From Hyaloscypha bicolor E (Eukaryota > Ascomycota > Leotiomycetes > Helotiales > Hyaloscyphaceae), in the NCBI RefSeq assembly GCF_002865645.1, contig NW_020194558.1, positions 2,570,014 to 2,634,013 on the forward strand: a stretch of 64,000 bases of DNA. Direction: 5' to 3'. Under the pieces are notes generated by a model. That model was not told the DNA's origin. It worked only from the letters and a program-made list of their open reading frames with translations, and ran no database searches. Shown here one piece after another: positions 35,690 to 45,687 of this stretch; the first letter of the stretch is position 1, and each line of letters starts with the position of its first letter. A program made the translations under genes and the position numbers.

Positions 35690-36148
35690 GTAGCTTCAAC
35701 CTCCTCATTCTCCTCGTTCCCCTTCTTGTTATATTGGCCTGATTTCTCTTTCTTTGTTGTTTGTTCGCGACAAACTTTTCATTCTCGATCAAAGAGTTTC
35801 CATTACGATTACGAATCCTTTGCTTTTTCATCCATCAGCCGACCCTATCCCTCTCACACGTGCTTAGTGCTGCATATCTGGGCGCTCACCCACCAATTCT
35901 ACGCCTTACGCCGAAAATCCCCCCACGACACCATCAATTTCTTACGAGAGCACCTTGAGAAATCAAGGATAAAAAGGCTGCCCCCGAAGTTTCCTTTCAT
36001 CATATTTCCACTTTACGACCAAAGTTTTCCATTCCTGCGAGCCTCTTCTGCGACCCAAATCCTTTGTCCGGTCATCCTTCAAAGACCTACATACAATCTA
36101 TCTTTGCGCCCAACACTTCCTTGAGCTCACTCATCCTACGAGGCAGCA
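35690..36148 (+). promoter_or_regulatory. Pyrimidine-rich promoter/5' leader of the small conserved gene
   Basis: From about 35690 the plus strand becomes strongly C+T rich (runs such as CCTCCTCATTCTCCTCGTTC and TTTCTCTTTCTTTGTTG). Such CT-rich stretches are typical upstream of strongly expressed fungal genes. No TATA box was assigned. The transcription start cannot be fixed from sequence. Confidence 0.5.
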
Positions 36149-36562
36149 ATGTCGAGCCCACCAACTCCCGAGGAACTTCTCTCCATGGCCTTCTTGGGCC
36201 AGGAAAACTTCACCCCTGCCGCTGAGGAACGGCAGCAACCCCGGTTCCTCTCCCTCGCCCCAACAACCAGCGCTTCCTACCCCTCGACCCCCTCTGTCAA
36301 GTCCCCTGCACCTCAATCTCCTCTTCAGGCTGCTATAGAAACTCCCAACAACACCATGGCTAAATCAACTCCGGCCAGGACTGTCAATGCCACTCCCGTT
36401 ACGCCGAGCGCCGCAGTTATTGACGAGTCCTTGAAGTCGAGGCGGAGCTCGAGCTTGAGCAGCGATGGGAGCAACCAGAAGAAGCGATTCCTGAAGTTGG
36501 GACCCGTCCACTTTGGTGACGGCGGCAAAAATGATTGGAGCGAGGACGTTGTCGAGGAGTAA
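36149..36562 (+). CDS. Small conserved fungal protein with FLKLGPVHFGDG tail motif
   Basis: Single exon, 137 residues. N-terminus MSSPPTPEELLSMAFLGQEN, then RQQPRFLSLAPTTSASYPST, a Ser/Thr/Pro-rich middle, RRSSSLSSDGSN and the C-terminal KKRFLKLGPVHFGDG followed by NDWSEDVVEE. I recall a family of small, mostly disordered ascomycete proteins that keep exactly these elements (AxTxEE-like start, RFLSLAPTTS, SSLSSDGS, FLKLGPVH[FW]G); their function is unknown to me. The motif RRSSSLS is a plausible kinase target. The gene is unusually isolated, with nearly 7 kb upstream and 2.6 kb downstream without genes, which suggests complex regulation. Confidence 0.8.
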   Translation: MSSPPTPEELLSMAFLGQENFTPAAEERQQPRFLSLAPTTSASYPSTPSVKSPAPQSPLQAAIETPNNTMAKSTPARTVNATPVTPSAAVIDESLKSRRSSSLSSDGSNQKKRFLKLGPVHFGDGGKNDWSEDVVEE

Positions 36563-39216
36563 ATGAATCTGCTATTCTGGGACTTGGATGGATTTGCGGA
36601 TCTTGAAATAGAAGGCGTTGGAATATGACTGAAGTTGTCGCAGGAACGGACTTCTTGGGCTTGGGGTAATGTTGGCGTTATCGACTGAAGGCTTATGAGT
36701 TATGACCGGTGTTAAGCATTAAACTTGGGAATAGATCAAATCGCTAGGTAGCGAATTCACGAGATTGCATTCAAGTCTCTACATTGGAGAGCCAGCAGTG
36801 AGTTCAACTGGATCTCTATAGCTATTGACTATTCAAAGCTTATGGACGCTGTGCTCCCACACACATGGTGCTTCATTCGCTCAAATGCACCGCTCAACCG
36901 ATTCTCCTTCCTATCTCAACTAACATCAACACATGCCACTTCACGTCCCCAACACACCATTTTCCACATGCAAAAAACCCCCTTCTCGTATCCATGACGC
37001 TCCATCTCTCCGCCACACGTCACCGTAATCAACATCTCTCATCATCGCGGCCGATCACGTGATAACCGAGACCCCCGAGCATCTGCATGATCACTAGCAT
37101 GCAGAGTTTTCCCTCTGACTCGGCATACACGGCAGACTGGCCTCTATCCAGCTCCTCGATATCTGCCTTCTTTGCCATCTCATTTGTGCACGAGAATGCA
37201 CTTACTCCTGCACCTGCAGCCGAGTGAGGATGGCTCTGCAGCCCTGCTTCTGAGAGGACATCGGCAGGACCAATGGGAAAGCACGCCGGCGTGAAAGGGA
37301 TCTCTGGCTGTGTGACAGAGATGAGATCGAGGGTGTGATATGAGGAAGGCCTAACCTGGCTATTTTTGGGTGTGAAGCCATCGTGGCGAACTTGACTTGA
37401 TGGTCTGAGTGATGTGAAGATACTCTATCTGAACACCGCGCTTGCGTTGGGCCGTCGGCGCGAGGGGGTGACATATCGTTACGCGAAGATAGAGATACCA
37501 GTGCATATGCAAGGTTCTGGGTTAAACCCTCAGAGACGAATCGACGTACCACGAGTTGAGATCCGTGGCAGTGGAAGTGCCCACGTCGTTCAATCCTGAG
37601 ATCACCAGAACATCGAATGCGGTACCTTGATTGACTCACCCTCTCGATTGATGTCGAGGTCAAGATTCTCGTCTCTCGTATACCCACGCTTCCATTCTGC
37701 ATCGGCTTCCGCCATCCCCTCGTTCCCTTTTCGGCTCTCGTTATCATTACTGAGACCTTCCACTCATCTCAGAACTTCATTCGCAACGAGGATGTCTTTG
37801 GGTTGAAAGCAGCAAAGTACTTGCCTATAGCAGATGCATGAGGAATCACTGGACATGAAGATGCACATCGCGCCTGCTCAGCTTGCTGCCTGCAACATTG
37901 CAAGTTCCGAACTCCGCCGTGAATGTTCCACCGCTTGTGGGACAACCAGCAAAAAGTAACAACAAACCTTTGGACTTAATCGTGGGGGTGTTAACACTTG
38001 ATCGATGTCTATACATTTCTAGATCTAGATGTGTGCTTGAAGACATGACGAATCTGTCGTCTCTAGATCATTTCCCAACCCGCTTCCTGTTTCTCACCAC
38101 TCATAACATGCATGACCATATACGCTTTGTAGTGCTGATTCTCAACACTTCCTCCCAAGTCGCTCTGTCCAGCAGAGGCGACAGGTTTCTCGGAACCAGA
38201 GTGTCTGAGACTCAGGCGTCTTGAGCTGGGTATCGATATTCGAAAGTAAAACCGAATGACGTGAGTAGTCTTTGATCATTCGCTAGTATGGAGCCGTAAC
38301 GCTTCGGATAGCCACTTCATCTTATTTGGTATTCATCCGGCCAGCGGAGTTGTGTAGTTGCCGAGTTTTCGAGTTCGGGTTTCGTGCTTCCATAGCACCT
38401 GCCAGCACCATAACCACTCCTCCCAGATGCCATACAACACATCACCTATACAGACTTCCAGACTTCCGCGGTACCTGCCCGTATGACGAAGTGTGTTTGC
38501 CCATCGAAATCTATTTTGGAACGGCTCAGAAAGACACTGAACGGGTTGGCCAAGACGAAGTACTTTCGAAAATGTGTGGTGTAGAAGTTAAGCCCTGATG
38601 GCCAGTCTATGTTACAATCCGACTGACGAGCAATGGCCGAGAAGGGAGTCGGAACCAGATGTCGTCTTGCAAGGCTGTGCGTCAAGTCAGTCATCGCGTG
38701 TGCCGTGCCTGCGGATAATTGCAATGCGCTCGCCGCTGCCACCACTGATAGCCCGAACGGTAGCTCGCTCAGGCTCCTACAGCAATGAGACAAAGATTTA
38801 GGGGTGCATGAATAATGATGTTTTTGTTCTGAAATCTTTAGCCCTGCGGGGTGGATGCACAGCTACCTACTTAGCAGTAAAAGTTGGGAAAATAACTTGA
38901 CAGATAAATAACCATGATGCTCCTCAGCCACTCAGCCGGGTCCTCCGAAGTAATGTCAAGCAGAATTGGAAGAAGTACGGAGAATTTTCGGACATCTGAA
39001 TGTTTTGATTGGATATATGGGTATATATACGACGGCGGAAGGTAGAAGACTACATCGAGAATGCCTCTGTCTCAGTGCCTCCGGTACAATGCTAGGGCCT
39101 CGAAAGGTCTTCCGTGTTGCACCTCGTGCTGTCCAGAAGACAGCAGCGGCACAGTATTCGGATTGAAATGACCCTCTCCCAATTCATGCAGGAAGGTAAG
39201 TCCGAGAAGGAGGTAT
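36563..39216. other. Gene-poor region of about 2.7 kb
   Basis: No supportable gene. The longest open frame (37202-37747, minus, 181 codons) has Ser/Arg-rich, non-family-like content and is not called. No transposon or RNA gene recognised. Confidence 0.5.
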
Positions 39217-42200
39217 TCAGCTCAGAACTCCTCCTCTTTCAACATCGGCACTAGCTCTCATCCTAAACCCGGTCTGCTTCTCTCTGGCAGCCGTGGCGGA
39301 TGTGGGCCTACCAGACAGCGAGAGTCGCTCCCTTATCCAATCGGTTTCGACGCTCTTTCTCGCACTTCGAGCGATACTCAAGGCATGTTCAAAGCGCAAC
39401 ATATCCAATGTAGTTTCACCAGGGCCTTCATCGAAAGGTTTTTCCCGTAACGATTTACGTCGGTTGATCCATCTCCGCAGATGTCTGAACATATTGCCGA
39501 TATCATCCAGGCTCAAGGCAATTGCAACTAGAGGGATGGACACAGCTAATCCAATTCCAAACATGTATTTGCTCACATATGCCAGCGGAATGCTGGAGTT
39601 CCCATCGAGCCGTGGGAATTCGCGAATATTGATAGCGAAAAATGCAGCAATGAAGCTCAAGGGCAAGAACACAATCGTCACAATGGTAAACACCATTATA
39701 GTTTGGCTTTGCCTGGCAGTTCCTGCCGCTTGGTCTCTCGCAAAGCGGGCTTCGAAGGCATTTGCGTGTTTTTGCTTCAAGTCCAGCATATCGGTAATTG
39801 AGTTGTAGATCCGTTCAGCCTGCCTATCCATACGATTCAAATCATTTATATGCACCTCGATGGCCTTCATCTGATCCCTAAACCGCTTTTTGACCTCTTG
39901 CTGAGATGATCGCTCATCCTTGTAAATGTCGCATATGGCTTCTTGTAGGTCGGGGAGAACGTGGAGTTGATCCTCCAGAACCTTGGCTATCATATTCAGT
40001 TCATCTCGGATGTCTTTCGTCTCTGCTAAGAGGTCTGTTTCCTCGCCAATGTCCAAGAGTTTGTCGACGAAAAGAGGGCCACGCATAAATTCTTCATATT
40101 TGAACTTCTCCTCCCGCTCTTCTCTTTCCTTGTCCTTTGCGTTCTGCCTGTCCTTGGGGTCCATGGCGTCGTGTTCGATGTACCTGGAAAATCGACTAGG
40201 ACGCCGATGATGCTGTAGCCACGCAGAGGCTTGCGCTGATGCCGCATTGAATTCTCTGAATAAAACTGTTTCCCTATCCGTCACATTGCCAATGGAAGAT
40301 TCAAACATATCGAGAAACTGGTAGTCTTCGTCCCCCATCCGATGTCGATCAAACACTCCACTACAGCGGTTTGATATGGTCATTGCGAGGTCGTACACAC
40401 TTTTGACGGGTTCCCGAGTTTTGCTGTTGATATCTTCTATGACAGTATCAAGGACATTAAGAGGGTCGTTCTTTGGCTGCTGCCAACGTTGCGGAAATGC
40501 CGTGACAATTAGACCTTTACCCAATACCCACTAAGTAACGGGGGAGTCAGCAATTGCTTAATTGGGATTGTTTCGGGAGAGGACATTGTCTTAGGAAAAT
40601 CTCATGAAACAGTCACAAATAGGAAAGGGTTTCTCCCCCAACACCTACCATCCAAAGTTGATCCACCATCACGATCTTAGGATCAACTTCTGGATCATCG
40701 TGGCTTTTGCCTTTCAATTGATATCGATACACAACTTGGTCGTGATCGCGGCTCTCGGTATCAATGTTGTGATAGAATGATTGATCTAGCGTCCGCCGTA
40801 CATGAAGAGAAACGGTCGAGGTTGCAAGGTGGGCTCGGATTAGCATTTCGTCGTATGTACTAGCTTTGCTAAGGTTACGGCAGAGTGGAGATCGAAGTGT
40901 CTCTGCACGCTTAATGGCTTCCTGCATCTCCTGGCGACGGCGGCTGCTTTCAAAGTGAAGATACGGCATGAAGGTGAAGACATTGTTCTTTGGCTGGACG
41001 GGCTCTTTCCGGGCAGGAGAGCTGGGGGAAATGGGGCGTCGATTTTCGAGAGGCTGGCTTGGTTTGCGTTGCTGATCCTTGATGGGTGTTTCTGTACCTT
41101 TTGGCGATTTATTGCCTTTAGCACTCGTCTTCTTTCCCTTCTCCTTTTGGGCCCCTTTTGCTTGGTCTTTTCCACCTTGATTTGAGGGAAATTTGAAAAG
41201 ATCAGAGCTTTCTTCGCGGAAAGTGGAGCTTCTCGAAGGGGTTTTTGGGATGCCAGTAGATTCTGATCCTCCATTAATGACAATGGTTGGAGGGCCTTGC
41301 TCTTTGGTGGGTTCTGCTGGGGTTTCTTCTGCCACCTTAACTGATCTGACTGTGCTTTGACAAAGGGGCCTCATGAAATGCGAGTGGCTCTTCTGTCCTC
41401 GGTGTTGATTACTGAAAGATCTTTCCAATGCTTTGAACCCTTCGACATCGTTCGCACCCTCTTCGATAAACGCCTTCGTGAGAAGAGCTTCAACCCATGC
41501 CATATTATTAGCCGGGAGGTCTACGTAACGGGGGAGTTAGCAATTGCTCGATTAAGGTTGTTCCGGGAGAACCGGGAAATTGTCCCGGGAGGCTATCGCG
41601 AGACAGTCAAAGATAGGAAAAGGGTTCTCCCCCAACACCTACGGATCCACCTGAAGTTTGTTGCTTTGTCATTTGGCAGCACTGTAAGTTTTGGTTTTCG
41701 GGGGTTGACTGGGTCACGGCCATAGAGCAGCTCTGCGGAACTCCGTCAGTTACCGAAACATATGAATTGGGAGGACGAATCAATCATACCATATACAGTC
41801 CATCTTTTGACTCGATTTTCGTTGCGGAAATTTCCAAAATCCACAATGGTGGTGTGGAAGCCATTTGAAGCTCCAAGTGCGTCTTCTGAAATAGTTTCCA
41901 AATGATTGAATGGAGCAAGGAGATTGACAATATCTTTACGTTTGTTCTGAGCTGCTCGTAAAAATGGAGTACTTCCAAAAGTGTCTCTTGCAGTCCGCTT
42001 GATGTCCTTCCGCTCCAAAAGGAGCCTAACGACCTCGATATGGCCCCCTTGAGCGGCAAGATGAAGTGGGGTCATCCCGTTAAGCAGTTTTGCATTGACA
42101 TCTGAACCCACCCTAATCAAGATGCGTACTATGGTTTCCGACCCAACTTCGCAAGCATTATGTAGAGGCGTCCATCCTCCATCGGACTGCTTGTTGCAAT

Positions 42201-42981
42201 CTGCTCCATATTTCAGGAGCAGCTCCACCAAGTCATCGCGGTCGTGGCTGGCTGCGAGATGTAGACTCGTTTTCTCTCGAATTTCGAGTGCGTCGATATG
42301 TGCTTTCGGTCCCTTTGGTCTCGTGAGAAGAAGCCCCGCCAGATGCAATTTCCCAGTCGCGCAAGCCCAATGCAATGGTGTCCGTCCGAGATTGTCCTGC
42401 CCTTCTGGACCATCGATTTGGATGTTTTCTACCAAGAGACGCTCAATGACAGAATCGCCCCAGTCGCATTTCTTGTCTGCGCCCAGGTTGTGTAACACAT
42501 TCCGGCCTCGATTGTCCTTTGCGTTGATGTTGGCCCCCTTGACGATCAGAGAGTTCAGAATATGCCAGTGGTTCTGCCATGCTGCAGTCATCAGGGCAGT
42601 CCTTCCCTTCTTGTCTGCCGTCTCTGTGTTTGCGCCATGCTCGAGGAGTAGCTGGACAATAGCAATATGGTTCTTTTCCACAGCTCGTAGCAGTGGCGGC
42701 AGTCTGTTTCCTGCGGCCCCATCCGGTTGCGCACCTTGTGCCAAAAGATATTGTGTTGTTCCAACTTTTCCCTTCTCCGAGCTTCGCATCAATCCGATCC
42801 GCAGGAAGTTCTCGCTCAACTGATTCTTGCTTCGCGCCGATTCGATAATCTTGCTGAGCAAGTCGACCTCGTCGCTCTCAGCTGCACGTAGGAGTTGCGG
42901 TTCGAGGCGCTCATTGTGGCTACCGTCAGAGGACCTCGACCCTGTTCGTTTCCGTGTCAATCTTTCCCCCTCGTTTGCCAT
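39217..42981 (-). CDS. Ankyrin-repeat protein fused to a CorA-like membrane domain
   Basis: Four exons on the minus strand: 42981-41790, 41732-41643, 41520-40649 and 40530-39217 (introns 57, 122 and 118 bp); 1155 residues. About eight ankyrin repeats (residues 60-375; for example GRTPLHWACATGKLHLAGLL, GWTPLHNACEVGSETIV) lead into KRWTVYELLYGRDPVNPRKP, FRWIHLPANNMAWVEAL and FTFMPYLHFE, a segment I recall as standard in fungal ankyrin-CorA proteins. The C-terminal part has a coiled-coil stretch and two membrane helices (VFTIVTIVFLPLSFIAAFFA and FGIGLAVSIPLVAIALSL). The GMN signature of true CorA Mg2+ channels is replaced by AIN, so transport of Mg2+ is doubtful. It may sense or scaffold at a membrane. 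The second and third introns are homologous to each other (separate entries). Confidence 0.88.
40531..40648 (-). repeat. Introner-like element, copy B (third intron of the ankyrin-CorA gene)
   Basis: A 118-bp intron, GTAGGT...TTAG, phase 0, between LWM and WVLGKG. Its first 18 bases are identical to those of the intron at 41521-41642, and its last 28 differ at two positions. GGGGGAG near the 5' end and CTCCCCC near the 3' end are complementary, so the ends can pair. It also carries the palindrome AGCAATTGCT. Confidence 0.8.
41521..41642 (-). repeat. Introner-like element, copy A (second intron of the ankyrin-CorA gene)
   Basis: A 122-bp intron, GTAGGT...GTAG, phase 1, inside the codon for His of RWIHLPANN. 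It aligns along its whole length with the intron at 40531-40648, with small gaps in the middle. It has the same near-terminal GGGGGAG/CTCCCCC pair and AGCAATTGCT palindrome. CGTAG occurs directly at both ends. Confidence 0.8.
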
Positions 42982-43460
42982 CCTCGGTGCAGCATCACTC
43001 GTGTGGAAGTTCGAGCTTGGTCGTACGTCGGTTCAGGAGCTGTGTTTGTACTTGGAGGATCGGTTGGCTCCCGTGTTGTCCATTGTACAAACTCCAGTGG
43101 TCGGATAGGGGAGTAGATAGGAGGAAACTCTCTGGAGTGGCAATCCAGAAGGTTGTGAGATCGCCATCGCGGTTGGCTGCAGCAAAGAGCTGCAGGAGCT
43201 CCAGGGAAAAATATACGGTGACCAGGAATCTTCCCTTGCGCCGTTCTCCCCCATTTTCTCCTTCTCCATGCTTCAATATCACTACGTTTTTGACGTATAC
43301 AGGAACGACAGACCAGCTGTATAGACTGCGGCTCAAATTAGGGGGGACTGAGTGTTGAAGTCGTTTTATTGTGTTTGAAGACGAACACAGTAGCGAGATG
43401 CAAGGAGATCAGTCACGTGAATCAGGAATGTTCTTCTTTCTTTGCACAATGGATTATTTC
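42982..43460. other. Intergenic: promoter/leader of the ankyrin-CorA gene
   Basis: No gene seen; short open frames overlap on both strands and have no family-like content. Confidence 0.5.
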
Positions 43461-43957
43461 TTATTTATACAGTATTCGAAAGCGGTTTCTGAGAAATTGG
43501 AGGAGTTCTCTCACAACGGTTGTGAAGTTTTCTTTCGTATTATCAGCTAGAAACACCATTGGAGAGTTTTGCTGGGTCAAATATCCCTTGGAAGGCTTGG
43601 ATTTCTTTGCCCCCTTGTCTTTCTTGTCATCATTACATTCTTCGTCTTCTTTGTCCTTCTCAATACCATCCCCATGGCCGTCATATTTTCCATTATCTTT
43701 TCCTTTTTTGGGGGGAATCCCTGCGCTCCACATGAACTAGCACAGCACCATTTCCACGTCCAGGAAGTGCGATACCATTAAAAGTCCCTTGAGAAGAGAT
43801 CTCGCGGGGTGGAAGAGCATTTCTAAAAGCTCGAGGTAGCATATGGGTCGAATTATAGAAACAACGCCAGAGAGTGAGCACTTACTGGGAGAGCTTCGAT
43901 GAGGAGAGTAGCAGTTCCCACGACTGCCAAGGAGAGACCAATCTTGTGGACGCGCAT
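43461..43957 (-). pseudogene. Possible small secreted protein, frame-broken
   Basis: A minus-strand ATG at 43957 opens a clean signal-peptide-like sequence (MRVHKIGLSLAVVGTATLLI, then EALP). Downstream are two overlapping coding-like frames: NALPPREISSQGTFNGIALP...GAVLVHVERRDSPQ and a Lys/Asp-rich stretch (GKYDGHGDGIEKDKEDEE) ending NFTTVVRELLQFLRNRF. Joining the first to the second needs a one-base shift exactly at a T6G6 homopolymer (43704-43715 on the plus strand). Joining the signal peptide to the first needs a 43-bp intron with a weak GTTGTT donor. A pseudogene, a sequencing error in the homopolymer, or unrelated fragments are all possible. A TATA-like element lies about 90 bp upstream of the ATG. 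Confidence 0.3.
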
Positions 43958-44044
43958 TTCGTGTTCTTCGAGTAGGAGAAGTTTTTCATATCTTGGAGAG
44001 TGAAGCTGCTGTGTAGAATCATAGAGTGGCGGCCGAGGACGTGA

Positions 44045-44054
44045 TTATATATAC
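44045..44054 (-). promoter_or_regulatory. TATA-like element upstream of the possible secreted protein
   Basis: Reads GTATATATAA on the minus strand, about 90 bp before the ATG at 43957. Position and strand fit a TATA box for that gene. Confidence 0.4.
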
Positions 44055-44376
44055 ATCTTTCCTCGAGATCCAGACCGCTCGATTTACACCGTCAGCCTTA
44101 AAATTTTTACTCCCAAGTATGTAGCCATCATAAGAAAGATATAAATGCTTAGAAAATTATTCCTCCAACGAGGTTCAAGATCATCCAGGATATTCTGGCA
44201 TGAATTTCGCGAATTAAGAGCTCAACTTGAGTGGTGAAATAACACGTCAACTTTCATTGGGAATTTGGGACGGCCAAATCACAAAAGCCTTTGTGGAGAT
44301 TGAAAAGGGGATATTCAATCACTTTGGACAACGCCGCTATCCTAACTGAATTCTCTAATCTCCCGACAGGTGGTTA

Positions 44377-44536
44377 CGTCCTCTGATCCTCGGAATCCAA
44401 CCATCGACAGCACATCTGAAGCATCCTTTCTCTGGCCTGTGCCGCCAGTGTGGCCTTTCGCTCGGTGAATTCGAGTCGGTTAGATATCGATCCAGCCAGT
44501 GGCGTGGGCCACCCACGACCCAGGTTGCTCGGGTGT
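44377..44536 (+). repeat. Diverged inverted repeat, left arm
   Basis: Shares ordered blocks with the reverse complement of 45889-46012: CGTCCTCTG, CCAAC..TCGA, GGTGAATTC-AG-CGG, TATCGATCC, GGCCAC and TCGGGTGT. Some differences inside the blocks are C/T or G/A transitions. Gaps of about 15-20 bases separate the copies in two places. Confidence 0.6.
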
Positions 44537-44889
44537 AGATCACGTGATCGAAGCGAGCCCCTGAAAGAGGATTTGACCCCCTCGTGCCACAACGAAAGGC
44601 TTCGAATGAACATGAGACTAGAGACAAAGATGGAGAATCAAGAATAACGAAGGTGGAACAATCTCGTTGTGTTTCGGCAATTATCTCCGTGTTTAACAAA
44701 GGATTCGTAGAACAATGAAGAAGGAATCAAAGGCTCAGGAACAGATGTTTCCAGATACAATAAACAAAACATAAATCAGAACTTCCTGGCATCTCAAAAA
44801 GTGTTGCATTGATTCTTAAGCTTATCAACTGAGCACGTTTACAGAGCACCCGCCGATATTTTCATAAGATATCGCTCTTCAACAAATCA

Positions 44890-45687
44890 ATGCTTGTCCT
44901 TGGACTCTTGAATCCCTTCACCAACATATCCACCAATCCCCTCTCTCTTCAAGACATGGGAGGCCAAAAGACTCCGCTTGAGGCGAACTCCATCAAGCTA
45001 GCAATAACCATCACTCTAGACGACGGGTTTTCCTGCGGCCTCATTCCGAAGTATGCATTTCTCCTCCTAAAGGAAGTAGGCTACATCAAGAACGAATACT
45101 CCAGACCAGAACACTACTCGTCTTCTGCGCCCACAATCCACATCCCTGGCGTGCGACGCGATCTCTGGCTCTCCCTCCAGAACACCATCGCCATGAACCG
45201 TGGCGTTTTAGTACCGGAGGCTCACCCAACCGAGTACAAGGGTAGAGCAGACATGACCGGGGTAGGAAAGAACGACATCCGGATCTGCGCCTGGGATTGC
45301 GGCATCCACTATCTTCTCGAGCTTATGATCGTCGGCGAGAATCTGCAGGCACCGGGCTTTCAGAACCAAGTCATGGACAAGCTGCTTTTGACTTATCGGA
45401 AGTTCTATCAAGAGAATGAAGGCAGAGTCCCGTTGGGGAACGTCGAGTATGTCTTTGAGAACTCGCAGAATGAGCGTTTGAGGGATTTCGTCAGGGATGT
45501 GTTGATCTTTGCTATGAGTGACCGGACGACGACACAGGCTTTTGTGGAGAGACACATCAGTGAGGAGCTTAGGGACGATTTGAAGAAGAGGTGGGACAAC
45601 ACGCAGAGGAGAGTTAGGGATGCGCCGTGGGATCACCCTGGTGATTACCAGGTTCCTCGAGTGGATCCTATCAGCATCCAGTGCTGA
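44890..45687 (+). CDS. Hypothetical protein, possibly distant BTB/BACK-like
   Basis: Single exon, 265 residues; an in-frame ATG at 44956 is an alternative start (MGGQKTPLEANSIKLAITIT). Coding character is good: LIPKYAFLLLKEVGYIKNEY, IRICAWDCGIHYLLELMIVG, NVEYVFENSQNERLRDFVRD. The stretch with a helical YLLELMIVGENLQAPGFQN followed by PLGNVEYVFENS resembles the region after a BTB/POZ domain in fungal proteins, where the chain continues with 'x-L-x-N-x-V-x-x-A-Y-x-N-T'-like helices, but the resemblance is weak. No membrane segment or signal peptide. It is enclosed by an inverted pair of diverged repeats, which raises the possibility of mobile or duplicated origin. Confidence 0.55.
   Translation: MLVLGLLNPFTNISTNPLSLQDMGGQKTPLEANSIKLAITITLDDGFSCGLIPKYAFLLLKEVGYIKNEYSRPEHYSSSAPTIHIPGVRRDLWLSLQNTIAMNRGVLVPEAHPTEYKGRADMTGVGKNDIRICAWDCGIHYLLELMIVGENLQAPGFQNQVMDKLLLTYRKFYQENEGRVPLGNVEYVFENSQNERLRDFVRDVLIFAMSDRTTTQAFVERHISEELRDDLKKRWDNTQRRVRDAPWDHPGDYQVPRVDPISIQC

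Larger units (their letters stand above)
29185..36148. other. Gene-poor region of about 7 kb
   Basis: No protein I could support in any frame, no recognisable tRNA or rRNA, and no transposon gene. Open frames are short, overlap on both strands and lack family-like motifs. GC content looks ordinary rather than AT-rich, so it does not look like heavily RIP-mutated repeat. It holds two short tandem repeats (32381-32410, 32740-32775) and, at its right end, a pyrimidine-rich leader for the gene at 36149. Long upstream regulatory sequence or non-coding transcription are possible. Confidence 0.5.
43958..44889. other. Intergenic with one arm of an inverted repeat
   Basis: Holds the TATA-like element at 44045-44054, the repeat arm at 44377-44536 and a 12-bp perfect palindrome GATCACGTGATC (44538-44549). 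Open frames at 44355-44699 on the minus strand are not convincing genes. Confidence 0.5.

Noticed and set aside
37202..37747. 181-codon open frame on the minus strand
   Set aside because: Ser/Arg-rich, shadowed by the other strand, no domain, no promoter-like leader.
44560..44640. tRNA-like T-arm (GGGGTCAAATCC) on the minus strand
   Set aside because: No acceptor, D or anticodon stems could be built around it.
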